Shown: positions 40,894 through 50,021, counted from the stretch's first letter. The stretch: 64,000 nt of DNA from Streptomyces tendae (GCF_014650435.1 NZ_BMUY01000005.1:466626-530625); one strand, 5' to 3'. Program-made: numbers and translations. The notes: a model not told the origin generated them from the sequence alone.

Positions 40894-42411
40894 TCAGCTC
40901 AGCGGCACCGGTTCCGGCAGGCCCACCGGCCACAGGTGCACCGGCTCTCCCTCGCGCATCAGCTCGACGTAGCGGCGGGTAGTGGCGGCCAGCGCGGCCT
41001 CCCGGGACATTCCCGCCTCCAGCGCGCGGTGGAACGTGGCCGCCTGCCAGGACGCGCCGTTGACCCGGCGTCGGCAGCGCTCCTCGATCACGCCGAGGTA
41101 GAGGTCCCGGTCGGCGGGCTCCACCCCCCACGCGTCGAGACCGGCCGCGGCGAGCGGCAGCAGTTCGTCACGTACGAGGACGGCGGCGTCGACCTCGACA
41201 GTGCCGCCGAGGCGGCCGCGCCTGGGCCACTCGAAGCGGGCGTCGATGCCGTGGCGGCACGCGGCCTCGAAGTTGGCGGCGGCGGCCTCGAACGGCAGCC
41301 GGGTCCACACCGGCCGGGGTTCCTCGGCGAGCGCGCGCACGACCCCGTAGTAGAAGGCCGCGTTGGCGATGACGTCGGTGACGGTGGGGCCCGCGGGCAG
41401 GACGCGGTTCTCGACGCGCAGGTGCGGGACGCCGTCGGCGATGTCGTAGACGGGGCGGTTCCAGCGGTAGACGGTGCCGTTGTGCAGGACCAGTTCGGAG
41501 AGCGAGGGCACACCGCCCGCGTCGAGGACGTCCAGCGGGTCCTCGTCGTCGCAGATCGGCAGCAGCGCCGGGAAATAGCGCCGGTTCTCCTCGAAGAGGT
41601 CGTACGCCGAGGTCACCCAGCGCTCCCCGAACCAGGTGCGCGGCCGCACGCCCTGGGCCTGCAGTTCGGGCGGGCGGGTGTCGGTGGACTGCTGGAACAG
41701 CGGGGGCCGGGACTCGCGCCACAGCTCGCGGCCGAAGAGGAAGGGCGCGTTGGCGCCGAGGGCGATCTGGGCGGCGGTGACGGCCTGGGCCGCGTTCCAC
41801 ACGTCGGCGAAGCGGTCCGGGGTGACCTGGAGGTGGAGTTGCACCGAGGTGCAGGCCGCCTCGGGGGCGATCGACTTGGACGTGCAGGTCAGGCGCTCGA
41901 CGCCCTCGATGTCGAGAGTGAAGTCCTCCCCACGGGCGGCCACGATCTGTTCGTTGAGCAGGGCGTACCGGTCGACGGCGGACAGGTTGGAGGAGACCAG
42001 GTCGTCCCGGTCCAGCGTCGGCAGAATGCCGATCATCGCGATTCCCGCGTCCACCTCGCCCGCCTTGCGGTCCGCATATGCCAGGGACGTACGGATCTCC
42101 TCGGCGAGCCGGTCGAATACCCGGCCGCCCATGCGGTGGGGAGCAATGTTGACTTCCAGGTTGAACATGGCGAGTTCTGTCTGGAAGTCCCGGCTCGCGA
42201 TGCGCTCGAGGACTTGCGCATTCAACATTTTCGGCATCCCGTCGGCACCGACGAGATTCAATTCGATCTCCAGCCCCATCAGGTTCTTCGGACGGTCGAA
42301 CCGCTTCTCCGCCAGAAGTCGCTCCAGGCCCGTCAGGCACCGCTGGAGCTTCTCGCGGTAGCGCTGGCGATCGGACAGGTCGTACTGACCTGCCGCGACC
42401 TTCTCCCCCAT
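40894..42411 (-). CDS. Glutamate-cysteine ligase-family (GCS2) protein
   Basis: A 505-residue protein of the carboxylate-amine ligase GCS2 superfamily. MGLEIELNLV is the metal-binding glutamate strand near residue 45. NLEVNIAPH and CTSVQLHLQV follow, and PHLRVENRVLP closes the active site. Streptomycetes make mycothiol and ergothioneine rather than glutathione; this gene is not among ergothioneine genes, so it may form another gamma-glutamyl amide. Monocistronic with a 560-base region upstream. Confidence 0.85.
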   Translation of the reverse strand: MGEKVAAGQYDLSDRQRYREKLQRCLTGLERLLAEKRFDRPKNLMGLEIELNLVGADGMPKMLNAQVLERIASRDFQTELAMFNLEVNIAPHRMGGRVFDRLAEEIRTSLAYADRKAGEVDAGIAMIGILPTLDRDDLVSSNLSAVDRYALLNEQIVAARGEDFTLDIEGVERLTCTSKSIAPEAACTSVQLHLQVTPDRFADVWNAAQAVTAAQIALGANAPFLFGRELWRESRPPLFQQSTDTRPPELQAQGVRPRTWFGERWVTSAYDLFEENRRYFPALLPICDDEDPLDVLDAGGVPSLSELVLHNGTVYRWNRPVYDIADGVPHLRVENRVLPAGPTVTDVIANAAFYYGVVRALAEEPRPVWTRLPFEAAAANFEAACRHGIDARFEWPRRGRLGGTVEVDAAVLVRDELLPLAAAGLDAWGVEPADRDLYLGVIEERCRRRVNGASWQAATFHRALEAGMSREAALAATTRRYVELMREGEPVHLWPVGLPEPVPLS

Positions 42412-42971
42412 GGAAGAGTCCCTTCTCGGAGCGATGAGTGGAAGATCCGGCCGCCGCTGGCCGGTGGCCGGTCAGGTGGGATGATGCCCAGCCGAAGCGA
42501 TCGATAACGTCCCCGCACCGGCCCGGCAGCCGCTACGCTGTGCCGGTGTGACCGGTGGCACATTCACCGGGCATGGCACGTCGAGCAGTTTCCGGGGCCG
42601 ACAACTCGTGAAAAACGCCGACGACAATTGGCCGTCCACTCGGTGAACATTCCCCGAGGTCATCGCCGTACACCCGGTCCGGAATCCGGAGGATTCCCGC
42701 ATATCGGCGGCCGAATTCAACCTTGTACAGGTTGCCGGAATCGGCTAGCCGAAACACAGTCTGAACACGTGTCGTATAAACTCCGCGAACAAGGCAGCGG
42801 ATCGGCGCCCACGGTCGAAGGATCCCGCCGTCGAGCTGACGCGCGGCAGGGCTCTCCCGCATCTCGGTTCCCGGCCCCGGCCCCTGCCTTCCCCAGCCCT
42901 GTGAGCCGACAGCGTCGTCCGCCCAGCTCCGCCCTCGCGCCACCGTGCCTTCGAATGAGAGGCGACCCATC
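42412..42971. other. Long divergent intergenic region
   Basis: No supported gene. The stretch 42600-42790 is less GC-rich than its surroundings and has A/T-rich hexamers: TTGTAC (42723) and TAGCCG (42746) are 17 bases apart on the + strand, and GTATAAA follows ACACGTGT near 42765. It should hold the promoters of the GCS2 gene (minus) and the next gene (plus). Confidence 0.5.
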
Positions 42972-43556
42972 ATGCCCCTGCGAGTCCCCCAGGCCCCCGC
43001 GCCCGCCCTGCGCTCCGTCCTCACCGCCCTCTCCTCGCCCACCGCGGTCCGCGAGGCCCGGACCCCCGCGCTGCTCGCCGCCCAGGGACCCGCCACACCC
43101 GAACTGCCGCTGCCCGTGCACGTGCTCGACCGGGTCACGGCGGAGGGCGTGGCGGCGACGCGACTGGCCGGCTGGCGGTTCCACATCCGGTGCGGCGACC
43201 GGGCGGTGGCGGCGGCCGAGACGAGGCTGACCCCCGACGGCTGGGCGTTCTCGCACTTCTTCGAAGGCCCCTACGTCGCCTCGACCGAGCGCGCGCTGCG
43301 ACAGGCCGAGTCGGTGGCCCAGTCCTACCAGCCGCGGCTGCTGTCGGTTCCCGAGCTGTACATGCTCACGCTGTGGCTGCACGGCGACTGCGCCGCGGAC
43401 CCCGCGTCCGGGCACCCCGCGGCCACCGACCTGCTGGTGCCGCTGGCGCCGGCCCCGCCCGGCATCGCGGCGCACCGGCCGCACCGGGTCGCCGAACTGC
43501 TGCCGGTCCTCACGGACCGGGTGACGCCGACACGGCTGCTGGGTTCGCCCGCCTGA
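42972..43556 (+). CDS. Conserved hypothetical protein
   Basis: A 194-residue cytoplasmic protein without signal peptide or membrane segments. VLDRVTAEGVAATRLAGWRF and WAFSHFFEGPYVASTERALRQAES are well-formed, and LYMLTLWLHGDC suggests a folded alpha/beta domain. The ATG at 42972 has AGAGG upstream; a GTG at 42945 adds nine residues. I do not recognise the family; codon bias supports a real gene. Confidence 0.7.
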   Translation: MPLRVPQAPAPALRSVLTALSSPTAVREARTPALLAAQGPATPELPLPVHVLDRVTAEGVAATRLAGWRFHIRCGDRAVAAAETRLTPDGWAFSHFFEGPYVASTERALRQAESVAQSYQPRLLSVPELYMLTLWLHGDCAADPASGHPAATDLLVPLAPAPPGIAAHRPHRVAELLPVLTDRVTPTRLLGSPA

Positions 43557-43884
43557 TCCGGTCCCGTCGCCCCGTACTGCCACACCCGCGTCGCCCCCCA
43601 TCGCCCCGTACCCCGTCGCCCTGCCCCACCCGCGCGGACTAGCCCCAATCGGCCATGCCGAACCATCCGAAGTGACAGTGCAGTTGCGCTGAACCGTCCG
43701 CGCGGGTGACGCGTCATCAACCTGTGAGAAGCGGTGCTGCCAAATACCTGCGGATCGACGCCCGTGGGGCAACACTGGGTCCGGACGACTCAAACAACGG
43801 GGGGCGGCCATGAACGAGGCTTCACGCCGCAGCACAGACCAGACCACGAACTCATCCATCATCACAGACCGAGAGACCCCACTC
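43557..43884. other. Intergenic region with short repeats
   Basis: The first 80 bases contain two diverged copies of a C-rich block (GTCGCCCCGTAC and ATCGCCCCGTAC, each followed by an ACCCGCG). A perfect palindrome TGACGCGTCA lies at 43707-43716. GGGGGGCGGCC before an ATG at 43810 looks like a ribosome site, but the 25 codons from there have low third-position GC. Confidence 0.45.
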
Positions 43885-44088
43885 ATGTGTCAGCACCAGC
43901 CACCGTGCCCCTCAGCCGTCTCCGCCGACCGGGAGTCCGCCCGTCTCGTGGCGCACCACCCGGAGCAGGGCTGGAGCCTGCTGTGCAACGGTGTCGTCCT
44001 CTTCGAGGACACCGGTGAGCTACTGCCGGACGGTCGGGCCATCGCCCCGCACCGCCCGGTCGGCGCGGGCCTGACGACCGCCGCCTGA
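43885..44088 (+). CDS. DUF5999-like small protein
   Basis: A 67-residue protein starting MCQHQPPCPSAVSADRESAR and continuing with VAHHPEQGWSLLCNGVVLFEDTGELLPDGR. It is the small actinobacterial family DUF5999 as I recall it. Cys and His near the start (C-x-H-x-x-x-C) could bind a metal. I prefer the ATG at 43885 because codon bias begins there; a start at 43810 adds 25 residues. Streptomyces often has several paralogues. Function unknown. Confidence 0.75.
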   Translation: MCQHQPPCPSAVSADRESARLVAHHPEQGWSLLCNGVVLFEDTGELLPDGRAIAPHRPVGAGLTTAA

Positions 44089-44313
44089 CCACCGGCCGGG
44101 CGGTGTCACCGCGCCCGGTGTACCAAGGGGCCGGCCCGCAGCCACGGTTGCGCACCGGCCCCCACGCGCGTCCCGGGCCGGTCACTCCGCGTGTCCTTCC
44201 CGGCCCGACACGGTGACGGCCCGGTTTCCTGGCTCGGCGCTCCTTCCCCCGAGCGTCCGGTTTCCGGAAGACTCCTGGAGGTTTCGGGGTCGGTGTCGGC
44301 GGAGGTGGGGGAA

Positions 44314-45378
44314 GTGGCAGCAGACGAGGTCCGGGCGGGAACGACCGCCGGCCGCCGGGGCAGGGTCACCATCACGGACATCGCCCGCCGCGCGGGCGTC
44401 TCGGTGCCGACCGTGTCCCGGGTCGTGAACGGCCGCTCCGACGTGTCGCCCCGGACCAGGGCGCGGGTGGAGGAACTGCTGCGCCGCCACGGGTACCGCA
44501 AGCGCGCCGCGGCCCCCGGCCGCCGGGCCGCCCTGATCGACCTGGTCTTCAACGACCTGGACAGCCCCTGGGCCGTGGAGATCATCCGCGGGGTCGAGGA
44601 GGTGGCCCACGCCGCCGGGGTCGCCACCGTGGTCTCCGCGATCCACGGACGCTCGGGCGACGCCCGTCAGTGGATGCTCAATCTGCGGGCCCGCGCCTCC
44701 GACGGTGTCGTCCTCGTCACCTCGGCCCTGGATCCCGTGCTCCACCAGGAGTTGCGCGTCCTCGGCGTACCGCTGGTCGTCGTCGACCCCGCCGGCTCCC
44801 CCGCCCTGGACGTGCCGACCGTCGGCGCCGCCAACCGGTCGGGCGGAATGCTGGCCACGGAGCACCTGCTGGCGCTGGGGCACCGCAGGATCGGCCTGAT
44901 CGCCGGGCCCCCGCGGCTGCTGTGCTCGCGCGCCCGCCACGACGGCTACCGCGCCGCACTGGACGGCGCAGGCGTCCCCGTCGACGAGTCCCTGATCGTC
45001 CCCGGCGACTTCCGCCACGCGTCCGGCTTCACGGCCTGCGACACCCTGCTGGACCTGTCCGAGCCGCCGACGGCCGTCTTCGCGACCAGCGACCAGATGG
45101 CGCTCGGCGCGATCGAGGCGCTGCGCCGACGGGGGCTGAGGGTGCCGCAGGACATGAGCGTCGTCGGCTTCGACGACCTTCCGGAGGTCCGCTGGTCGGC
45201 ACCGCCCCTGACGACCGTGCGCCAGCCGCTCGCCGACATGGGCAGGGCGGCCGCGCGCACGGTGCTCCACCCGGCCGGCGACGGACATCCGGACCCGGCA
45301 CGGCTCGAACTGGACACGGACCTGATCCTGCGCTCCAGCACGGCACCGCCGCCCGCTTCCGCGGCAGTCCTCGGCTGA
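44314..45378 (+). CDS. LacI-family transcriptional regulator
   Basis: A 354-residue repressor. The HTH reads TITDIARRAGVSVPTVSRVVNGRSDVSPRTRARVEELL, and the periplasmic-binding-like domain includes LIDLVFNDLDSPWAVEIIRGVEE and VFATSDQMALGAIEALRRRG. The GTG at 44314 has GGAGG eight bases upstream; an earlier GTG at 44293 lacks support. No sugar transport or hydrolase gene is adjacent, so its regulon lies elsewhere. Confidence 0.92.
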   Translation: MAADEVRAGTTAGRRGRVTITDIARRAGVSVPTVSRVVNGRSDVSPRTRARVEELLRRHGYRKRAAAPGRRAALIDLVFNDLDSPWAVEIIRGVEEVAHAAGVATVVSAIHGRSGDARQWMLNLRARASDGVVLVTSALDPVLHQELRVLGVPLVVVDPAGSPALDVPTVGAANRSGGMLATEHLLALGHRRIGLIAGPPRLLCSRARHDGYRAALDGAGVPVDESLIVPGDFRHASGFTACDTLLDLSEPPTAVFATSDQMALGAIEALRRRGLRVPQDMSVVGFDDLPEVRWSAPPLTTVRQPLADMGRAAARTVLHPAGDGHPDPARLELDTDLILRSSTAPPPASAAVLG

Positions 45379-45385
45379 GCACCCC

Positions 45386-45982
45386 CTACGACCGGCGCCC
45401 CAGCCTGCGGCGCGGCGAGCGCACCACGACCTGCCCCCAGCTGATCTCGCCCGTGATCTCCACCCTCAGCACCACGGGCACCCCCGGGTCGACGGCCCGC
45501 GGGGTCTTCACCTCCGCGTAGCTCGTCGCCAGGGAGTCGGTGTCCACCACGATGCCGGGCCGGGTCACGACCTTCAGCGCTCCGGCACGCATGTCGAGGT
45601 CGATGTGGAGGGTGTCGTGCGTGATCACGGCTCGCGCGAGGTCGAGCGTCACTTCGCCCCAGGCCGACCGGATCTCCATCCGCCGCGGCACCACCCAGCC
45701 CTCGCCCCGCCGGGTGGACGCTCCCTCCTGGTCGATACGGACGACGTCCTTGGCGGCGGGAACCTGGACGCGGTCCGCCGCGCCCGGCAGGTCGGCGGTG
45801 AGCGCGGCCAGTTCCCCCTGGGTGCGCGCGGTGAGCGCCGCCCCCACCCGCTCGTCCAGCTCCTCGGCGGTCAGCCGGCCGTCGCCGGCGGCGGCACTCA
45901 GCACGTCCACCGCCCTGTCCCGGTCCGCGTGCGAGGCCCGGAGCGCGGGCATCGCGCCGTTCTGCGAGGGCTGCACCGACAT
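45386..45982 (-). CDS. DUF1707-domain protein
   Basis: A 198-residue soluble protein. The DUF1707 motif (LRASHADRDRAVDVLSAAAGDGRLTAEELDERVGAALTARTQGELAALTADLP) covers residues 10-65. A beta-rich C-terminal domain follows (MEIRSAWGEVTLDLARAVI), resembling cell-wall-active/adhesin-type DUF2154 repeats. The gene ends seven bases from the convergent LacI stop. It may act in envelope stress regulation; this is inferred from the family only. Confidence 0.82.
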   Translation of the reverse strand: MSVQPSQNGAMPALRASHADRDRAVDVLSAAAGDGRLTAEELDERVGAALTARTQGELAALTADLPGAADRVQVPAAKDVVRIDQEGASTRRGEGWVVPRRMEIRSAWGEVTLDLARAVITHDTLHIDLDMRAGALKVVTRPGIVVDTDSLATSYAEVKTPRAVDPGVPVVLRVEITGEISWGQVVVRSPRRRLGRRS

Positions 45983-46049
45983 GGTTCGAACCCCGATCTC
46001 CCGTGGCATCCCGTGTGAACGCCAGACCACTGCGGCAGACTGCGCCGAC

Positions 46050-46067
46050 TAACGCTATATCGCGTTA
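46050..46067. promoter_or_regulatory. ModE-box-like inverted repeat
   Basis: TAACGC and GCGTTA flank TATATC, giving an AT-rich 18-base palindrome in otherwise GC-rich DNA. It lies 58 bases upstream of the HTH-TOBE gene, in the divergent region with the DUF1707 gene. It resembles the TATA/CGTTATA character of ModE sites, which fits the molybdate locus. Confidence 0.45.
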
Positions 46068-46124
46068 TACCCAACGGCCAACCCCGCGTCCACCACCCCG
46101 CCCCCGCGGCCTATCGTGACCGGC

Positions 46125-46520
46125 ATGCAGTCCTACACGATCGGCCGGGCGGCGCGACTGCTCGGCGTCAGCCCGGACACCGCGCGCCGCTGGGCGGACG
46201 CGGGCCGGATCGCCACCCGCCGCGACGAGGGCGGACGGCGCGTCGTCGACGGGCGTGACCTGGCCGCGTTCTCGGTCGAACTGGCCCGCTCCGGCGGCGC
46301 CGACGAGGAGACCCCGTACACCTCGGTCCGCAACGCGTTCCCCGGGATCGTGACCGCGATCAAGCTCGGCGATGTCGCGGCCCAGGTCGAGATCCAGGCC
46401 GGCCCGCACCGGCTGGTCTCCCTGCTGACCAGGGAGGCGGTCGAGGAACTCGGCCTGGAGGTCGGCGTGGAGGCCACGGCCCGGGTGAAGTCGACGAATG
46501 TCCATATCGACAGGACGTGA
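46125..46520 (+). CDS. HTH-TOBE molybdate-responsive protein (ModE/molbindin-like)
   Basis: A 131-residue protein. Residues 1-50 form a MerR/excisionase-type HTH (YTIGRAARLLGVSPDTARRWADAGRI). Residues 65-131 are a single TOBE/MOP molybdate-binding domain (SVRNAFPGIVTAIKLGDVAAQVEIQ to VKSTNVHI). It precedes modABC, so it is probably the molybdate-sensing regulator of that locus, built differently from E. coli ModE. The GTG at 46116 is an alternative start. Confidence 0.88.
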   Translation: MQSYTIGRAARLLGVSPDTARRWADAGRIATRRDEGGRRVVDGRDLAAFSVELARSGGADEETPYTSVRNAFPGIVTAIKLGDVAAQVEIQAGPHRLVSLLTREAVEELGLEVGVEATARVKSTNVHIDRT

Positions 46521-46570
46521 GCGACCGGCCGGCAGGCACGAGCCCGCACCGGGTCGTCCGTGCGAACGCA

Positions 46571-46649
46571 CATGCCAACCTTTCGTCGTACATGCCTTGC
46601 TCATGCGATGAGACAGGAGACATGCCCCTCGCACATGCGGAAGTATGAT
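46571..46649 (+). promoter_or_regulatory. modABC promoter with clustered CATGC repeats
   Basis: CATGC occurs at 46571, 46591, 46602, 46621 and 46634. A good -10 hexamer TATGAT lies at 46644-46649. The repeats fall just before and across the -35 zone, with spacings near one or two helical turns. They are candidates for the operator used by the molybdate-sensing protein or another metal regulator. Confidence 0.55.
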
Positions 46650-46723
46650 CGGCGCAACGGGGGGCTCCGTTCGCTTGGCCGCCGAGCCATCGGCCCCCGC
46701 CCAGAACGCCGAGGGAGTGGCCC

Positions 46724-47554
46724 GTGATGACCCGTTCCGTGCGCAGGACCCACCGCATCCGCCGTACCGCGCGGGTGGCCGGCGCGGGGGCCGCCGCGCT
46801 GCTGGCGCTGAGCGCGTGCTCGTCGTCCTCGGACACGGACTCGGACTCCGCCGGCGCCACGTCCGCCTCCCCGAAGCTCTCCGGCCAGGTCACCGTCTTC
46901 GCCGCGGCCTCGCTCAAGGAGAGCTTCACGACGCTCGGCGAGACCTTCGAGAAGCAGCACCCGGGCACCGAGGTCACGTTCAACTTCGCCGGCAGTGACA
47001 CCCTCGCCGCCAGCATCACCGGCGGCGCCCCGGCGGACGTGTTCGCCTCCGCCAGCCCGAAGACGATGGCCACCGTCACCGACGCCGGGGCCGCGGCCGG
47101 CACCCCGGCCACCTTCGTGCGCAACCAGCTGGAGATCGCCACCCTGCCCGGCAACCCCGATCACGTCTCCTCCCTGAAGGACCTCACCGGATCCGGCCTC
47201 AAGGTCGTGCTGTGCGACAAGACGGTGCCGTGCGGGGCCGCGGCCCAGAAGGCGCTCGACGCCAGCGGTCTCGAACTCACCCCGGTCTCCTACGAGCAGG
47301 ACGTCAAGGCCGCCCTGACCAAGGTCGAACTGAAGGAGGCGGACGCCGCGGTCGTCTACAAGACCGATGTGAAGGCGGCCGGCGACAAGGTGACGGGCGT
47401 CGACTTCCCGGAGTCGGCCAAGGCGGTCAACGACTACCCGATCACCCTCCTCAAGGACGCCCCCAACACCGACGCGGCCAGGGCCTTCATCGAGCTGGTG
47501 AAGTCCGCCGAAGGGCAGCGGGTCCTCACCGGGGCCGGGTTCCGCACGCCGTGA
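46724..47554 (+). CDS. modA: Molybdate ABC transporter substrate-binding lipoprotein
   Basis: A 276-residue exported protein. The basic N-terminus and hydrophobic core end in lipobox LSAC. The ModA fold starts at VTVFAAASLKESFTTLGETFEKQHPGTEVTFNFAGSDTLAASI, where the first SL and later Ser and Tyr contact the oxyanion, and GGAPADVFASA follows. GGGAG lies before the adjacent GTG (46724) and ATG (46727). The stop overlaps the modB start. It captures molybdate for ModBC. Confidence 0.95.
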   Translation: MMTRSVRRTHRIRRTARVAGAGAAALLALSACSSSSDTDSDSAGATSASPKLSGQVTVFAAASLKESFTTLGETFEKQHPGTEVTFNFAGSDTLAASITGGAPADVFASASPKTMATVTDAGAAAGTPATFVRNQLEIATLPGNPDHVSSLKDLTGSGLKVVLCDKTVPCGAAAQKALDASGLELTPVSYEQDVKAALTKVELKEADAAVVYKTDVKAAGDKVTGVDFPESAKAVNDYPITLLKDAPNTDAARAFIELVKSAEGQRVLTGAGFRTP

Positions 47555-48411
47555 CCGGGACCACCGGAAAGACGCCCGCACCGGCCGGAGCCGATCCGGT
47601 GACCGGCGGGCCGCGCCGTGCCCGCCGCCGGGGACGCATGGTGCCGGCCCCCCTGCTGGTGCCCGCCCTGGTCGGCCTGGCGTTCCTGCTGCTGCCCCTG
47701 CTGGCCCTGGTGATACGCGCGCCGTGGAGCGGCCTGCCGGAGCAGCTGTCCAGCCCCGAGGTGTGGCAGGCGCTGCGGCTGTCGCTGCTGTGCGCGACGT
47801 CCGCGACCGCGCTGAGCCTCCTCGTCGGCGTCCCCCTGGCCTGGCTGCTGGCCCGCACGGACTTCCCCGGCCGGGGGTTCGTCCGCGCGCTGGTGACGCT
47901 GCCGCTGGTGCTGCCTCCGGTGGTGGGCGGCGTCGCGCTCCTGCTGGCGTTCGGGCGCAACGGCGTCGTCGGGCAGTGGCTCGAGACGTGGTTCGGGATC
48001 ACCCTGCCGTTCACGACGACGGGCGTCGTCCTCGCGGAGACGTTCGTGGCGATGCCGTTCCTGGTCATCAGCGTGGAGGGCACCCTGCGCGCCGCCGACC
48101 CGCGTTACGAGGAGGCCGCCACCACCCTGGGCGCCTCGCGTTTCACCGCGTTCCGCCGGGTGACGCTCCCGCTGATCGCGCCGGGCATCGCGGCGGGCGC
48201 CGTGCTGGCCTGGGCGCGGGCGCTCGGCGAGTTCGGCGCGACGATCACGTTCGCGGGCAATTTCCCCGGCCGGACCCAGACCATGCCGCTGGCCGTCTAC
48301 CTCGCCCTGCAGAACGACCCGGCGGCGGCGATCGCCCTCAGCCTGGTGCTGCTGGCCGTCTCCATCGCCGTCCTGGCCGGGCTGCGGGACCGCTGGATGA
48401 GTGCGTCATGA
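47551..48411 (+). CDS. modB: Molybdate ABC transporter permease
   Basis: A 286-residue inner-membrane permease with about six hydrophobic segments. The EAA motif is visible in YEEAATTLGASRFTAFRRVTLPLIAPGI, the contact loop for the ATPase. EFGATITFAGNFPGRTQTMPLAVY is the ModB-specific C-terminal block. It overlaps modA (GTGA) and modC (ATGA), so the three genes are translationally coupled. Confidence 0.95.
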   Translation: MTGTTGKTPAPAGADPVTGGPRRARRRGRMVPAPLLVPALVGLAFLLLPLLALVIRAPWSGLPEQLSSPEVWQALRLSLLCATSATALSLLVGVPLAWLLARTDFPGRGFVRALVTLPLVLPPVVGGVALLLAFGRNGVVGQWLETWFGITLPFTTTGVVLAETFVAMPFLVISVEGTLRAADPRYEEAATTLGASRFTAFRRVTLPLIAPGIAAGAVLAWARALGEFGATITFAGNFPGRTQTMPLAVYLALQNDPAAAIALSLVLLAVSIAVLAGLRDRWMSAS

Positions 48412-49511
48412 CCGACACCGGTGAACGGAAGACCGCCGTGCATTCCCCCGCCCCCGACGGCCACCCGTCCGAGGAAGGTCTCGACGCCCGGCTGGTGGTG
48501 GACCGTGGCTCCTTCCGTCTGGACGTCGCGCTCACCGCCGCTCCCGGCGACGTCGTCGCCCTCCTCGGCCCCAACGGCGCGGGCAAGACCACCGCCCTGC
48601 GCGCGCTCGCCGGGCTGGTCCCCCTCACCGGCGGCCACCTGCGCCTGGACGGCGCCGCACTGGACCGTACGCCGCCGGAGTCGCGCCCGGTCGGCGTCGT
48701 CTTCCAGGACTACCTGCTCTTCCCGCACCTGACCGCCCTCGACAACGTGGCCTTCGGACCGCGCTGCCGAGGCGCGGGCAAGGCGCAGGCACGGGTGCAG
48801 GCCGCGGCGTGGCTGGACCGCATGGGCCTGGCCGACCACGCGGGTGCCCGGCCCCGGCGCCTGTCCGGGGGGCAGGCCCAGCGCGTCGCCCTGGCCCGCG
48901 CACTGGCCACCCACCCCCGACTGCTGCTCCTGGACGAGCCGCTCGCGGCCCTGGACGCCCGGACCCGGCTGGAGGTGCGGGCCCAGCTCCGCCGCCATCT
49001 CGCCGAGTTCGAGGCCGTCGCCGTCCTGGTCACGCACGACCCGCTGGACGCCATGGTGCTGGCCGACCGGCTGGTCGTGGTCGAGGACGGCGCGGTCGTC
49101 CAGGAGGGGGGGCCCGCCGACATCGCCCGCAGGCCCCGCACGGACTACATCGCGCAACTGGTCGGCCTGAATCTCTACCGGGGCCGGGCGGAGGGCCACA
49201 CCGTGCGACTCGACACGGGCCCCGCCATCACCACCACCGAGGACCTCGCGGGCCCGGTCTTCGTCGCCTTCCCACCGAGCGCCGTGACCCTGTACGGCGC
49301 CCGTCCCACCGGGTCCAGCGCCCGCAACCTGTGGCGCTGCGAGGTCGCGGGCCTGGAGAGTCACGGCGACCAGATCCGGGTGGACCTCACCGGCGAACTC
49401 GCGCTCGCCGCCGACCTCACGACGGTCGCCGCGGCCGAGCTGGGCCTGCACCCGGGCGCACCGGTGTGGGCGACGGTCAAGGCGACGCAGACCCACGCAT
49501 ACCCGGCATAA
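48408..49511 (+). CDS. modC: Molybdate ABC transporter ATPase with TOBE domain
   Basis: A 367-residue ATPase. Walker A is GPNGAGKTT, then VFQDYLLFPHL, signature LSGGQAQRVALARAL, Walker B LLLLDEPLAALD and H-loop VTHD. The C-terminal 110 residues carry the regulatory TOBE domain (LWRCEVAGLESHGDQIRVDLTG). It overlaps modB by four bases. A molbindin gene follows after 27 bases and probably shares the transcript. Confidence 0.95.
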   Translation: MTDTGERKTAVHSPAPDGHPSEEGLDARLVVDRGSFRLDVALTAAPGDVVALLGPNGAGKTTALRALAGLVPLTGGHLRLDGAALDRTPPESRPVGVVFQDYLLFPHLTALDNVAFGPRCRGAGKAQARVQAAAWLDRMGLADHAGARPRRLSGGQAQRVALARALATHPRLLLLDEPLAALDARTRLEVRAQLRRHLAEFEAVAVLVTHDPLDAMVLADRLVVVEDGAVVQEGGPADIARRPRTDYIAQLVGLNLYRGRAEGHTVRLDTGPAITTTEDLAGPVFVAFPPSAVTLYGARPTGSSARNLWRCEVAGLESHGDQIRVDLTGELALAADLTTVAAAELGLHPGAPVWATVKATQTHAYPA

Positions 49512-49538
49512 GACCCTCGGCCGGGCTACGGTGCCCCC

Positions 49539-49958
49539 ATGAGCCTGAGCATCCGCAACCAGCTCCCCGGCACCGTCACCGCCGTCACCCCGGGCGAGGC
49601 CATGGCGACGGTCAGGGTCCGCCTGTCCGGAGGTCAGAACCTCACCGCGGCCATCACCCGGGAGGCCGCCGACGATCTCGGCCTGAGCCCCGGAACGGCC
49701 GTCCGCGGCCTGGTGAAGTCGACGGAGATCTCCCTCGCCACCGGCAGGGCCGACGGCCTCTCGATCCGCAACCGGCTGCCCGGCACGGTCACCCGGCTCG
49801 TGCTCGGCGAAGTCATGGCGGTTGCGCACATCGCCGTGGCGGACGCCGAGCTCACCGCTGTGATCACCAAGGAAGCGGCCGAGGAGCTGGGCCTCTTCGT
49901 GGGTTCGGACGTCATCGCCCTGGTCAAGTCCACCGAGGTCGCGCTCGCCACGACGTAG
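49539..49958 (+). CDS. Molbindin with two MOP domains
   Basis: A 139-residue cytoplasmic protein made of two tandem Mop repeats, each starting LSIRNQLPGTVT or LSIRNRLPGTVT and ending VKSTEISLAT or VKSTEVALAT. Such proteins bind and store molybdate or tungstate as oligomers. It is the last gene of the mod locus, ahead of a strong hairpin. Together with the HTH-TOBE protein and ModC this makes four MOP/TOBE modules in one locus. Confidence 0.92.
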   Translation: MSLSIRNQLPGTVTAVTPGEAMATVRVRLSGGQNLTAAITREAADDLGLSPGTAVRGLVKSTEISLATGRADGLSIRNRLPGTVTRLVLGEVMAVAHIAVADAELTAVITKEAAEELGLFVGSDVIALVKSTEVALATT

Positions 49959-49973
49959 CCGGCCCGACAACGG

Positions 49974-50009
49974 CGGAGCCCCGCTCCCGAGGACGGGGGC
50001 GGGGCTCCG
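49974..50009. terminator. Strong bidirectional hairpin terminator
   Basis: A 16-base stem (49974-49989 with 49994-50009, one mismatch) closes the loop AGGA. It lies between the molbindin stop and the convergent gcvP stop. Confidence 0.8.
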
Positions 50010-50021
50010 GTTACGGAGCGC

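Noticed and set aside
43810..43884. Longer N-terminus for the DUF5999-like protein
   Set aside because: A G-rich ribosome-like site exists, but third-position GC over these 25 codons is well below the genomic level, so the shorter form is preferred.
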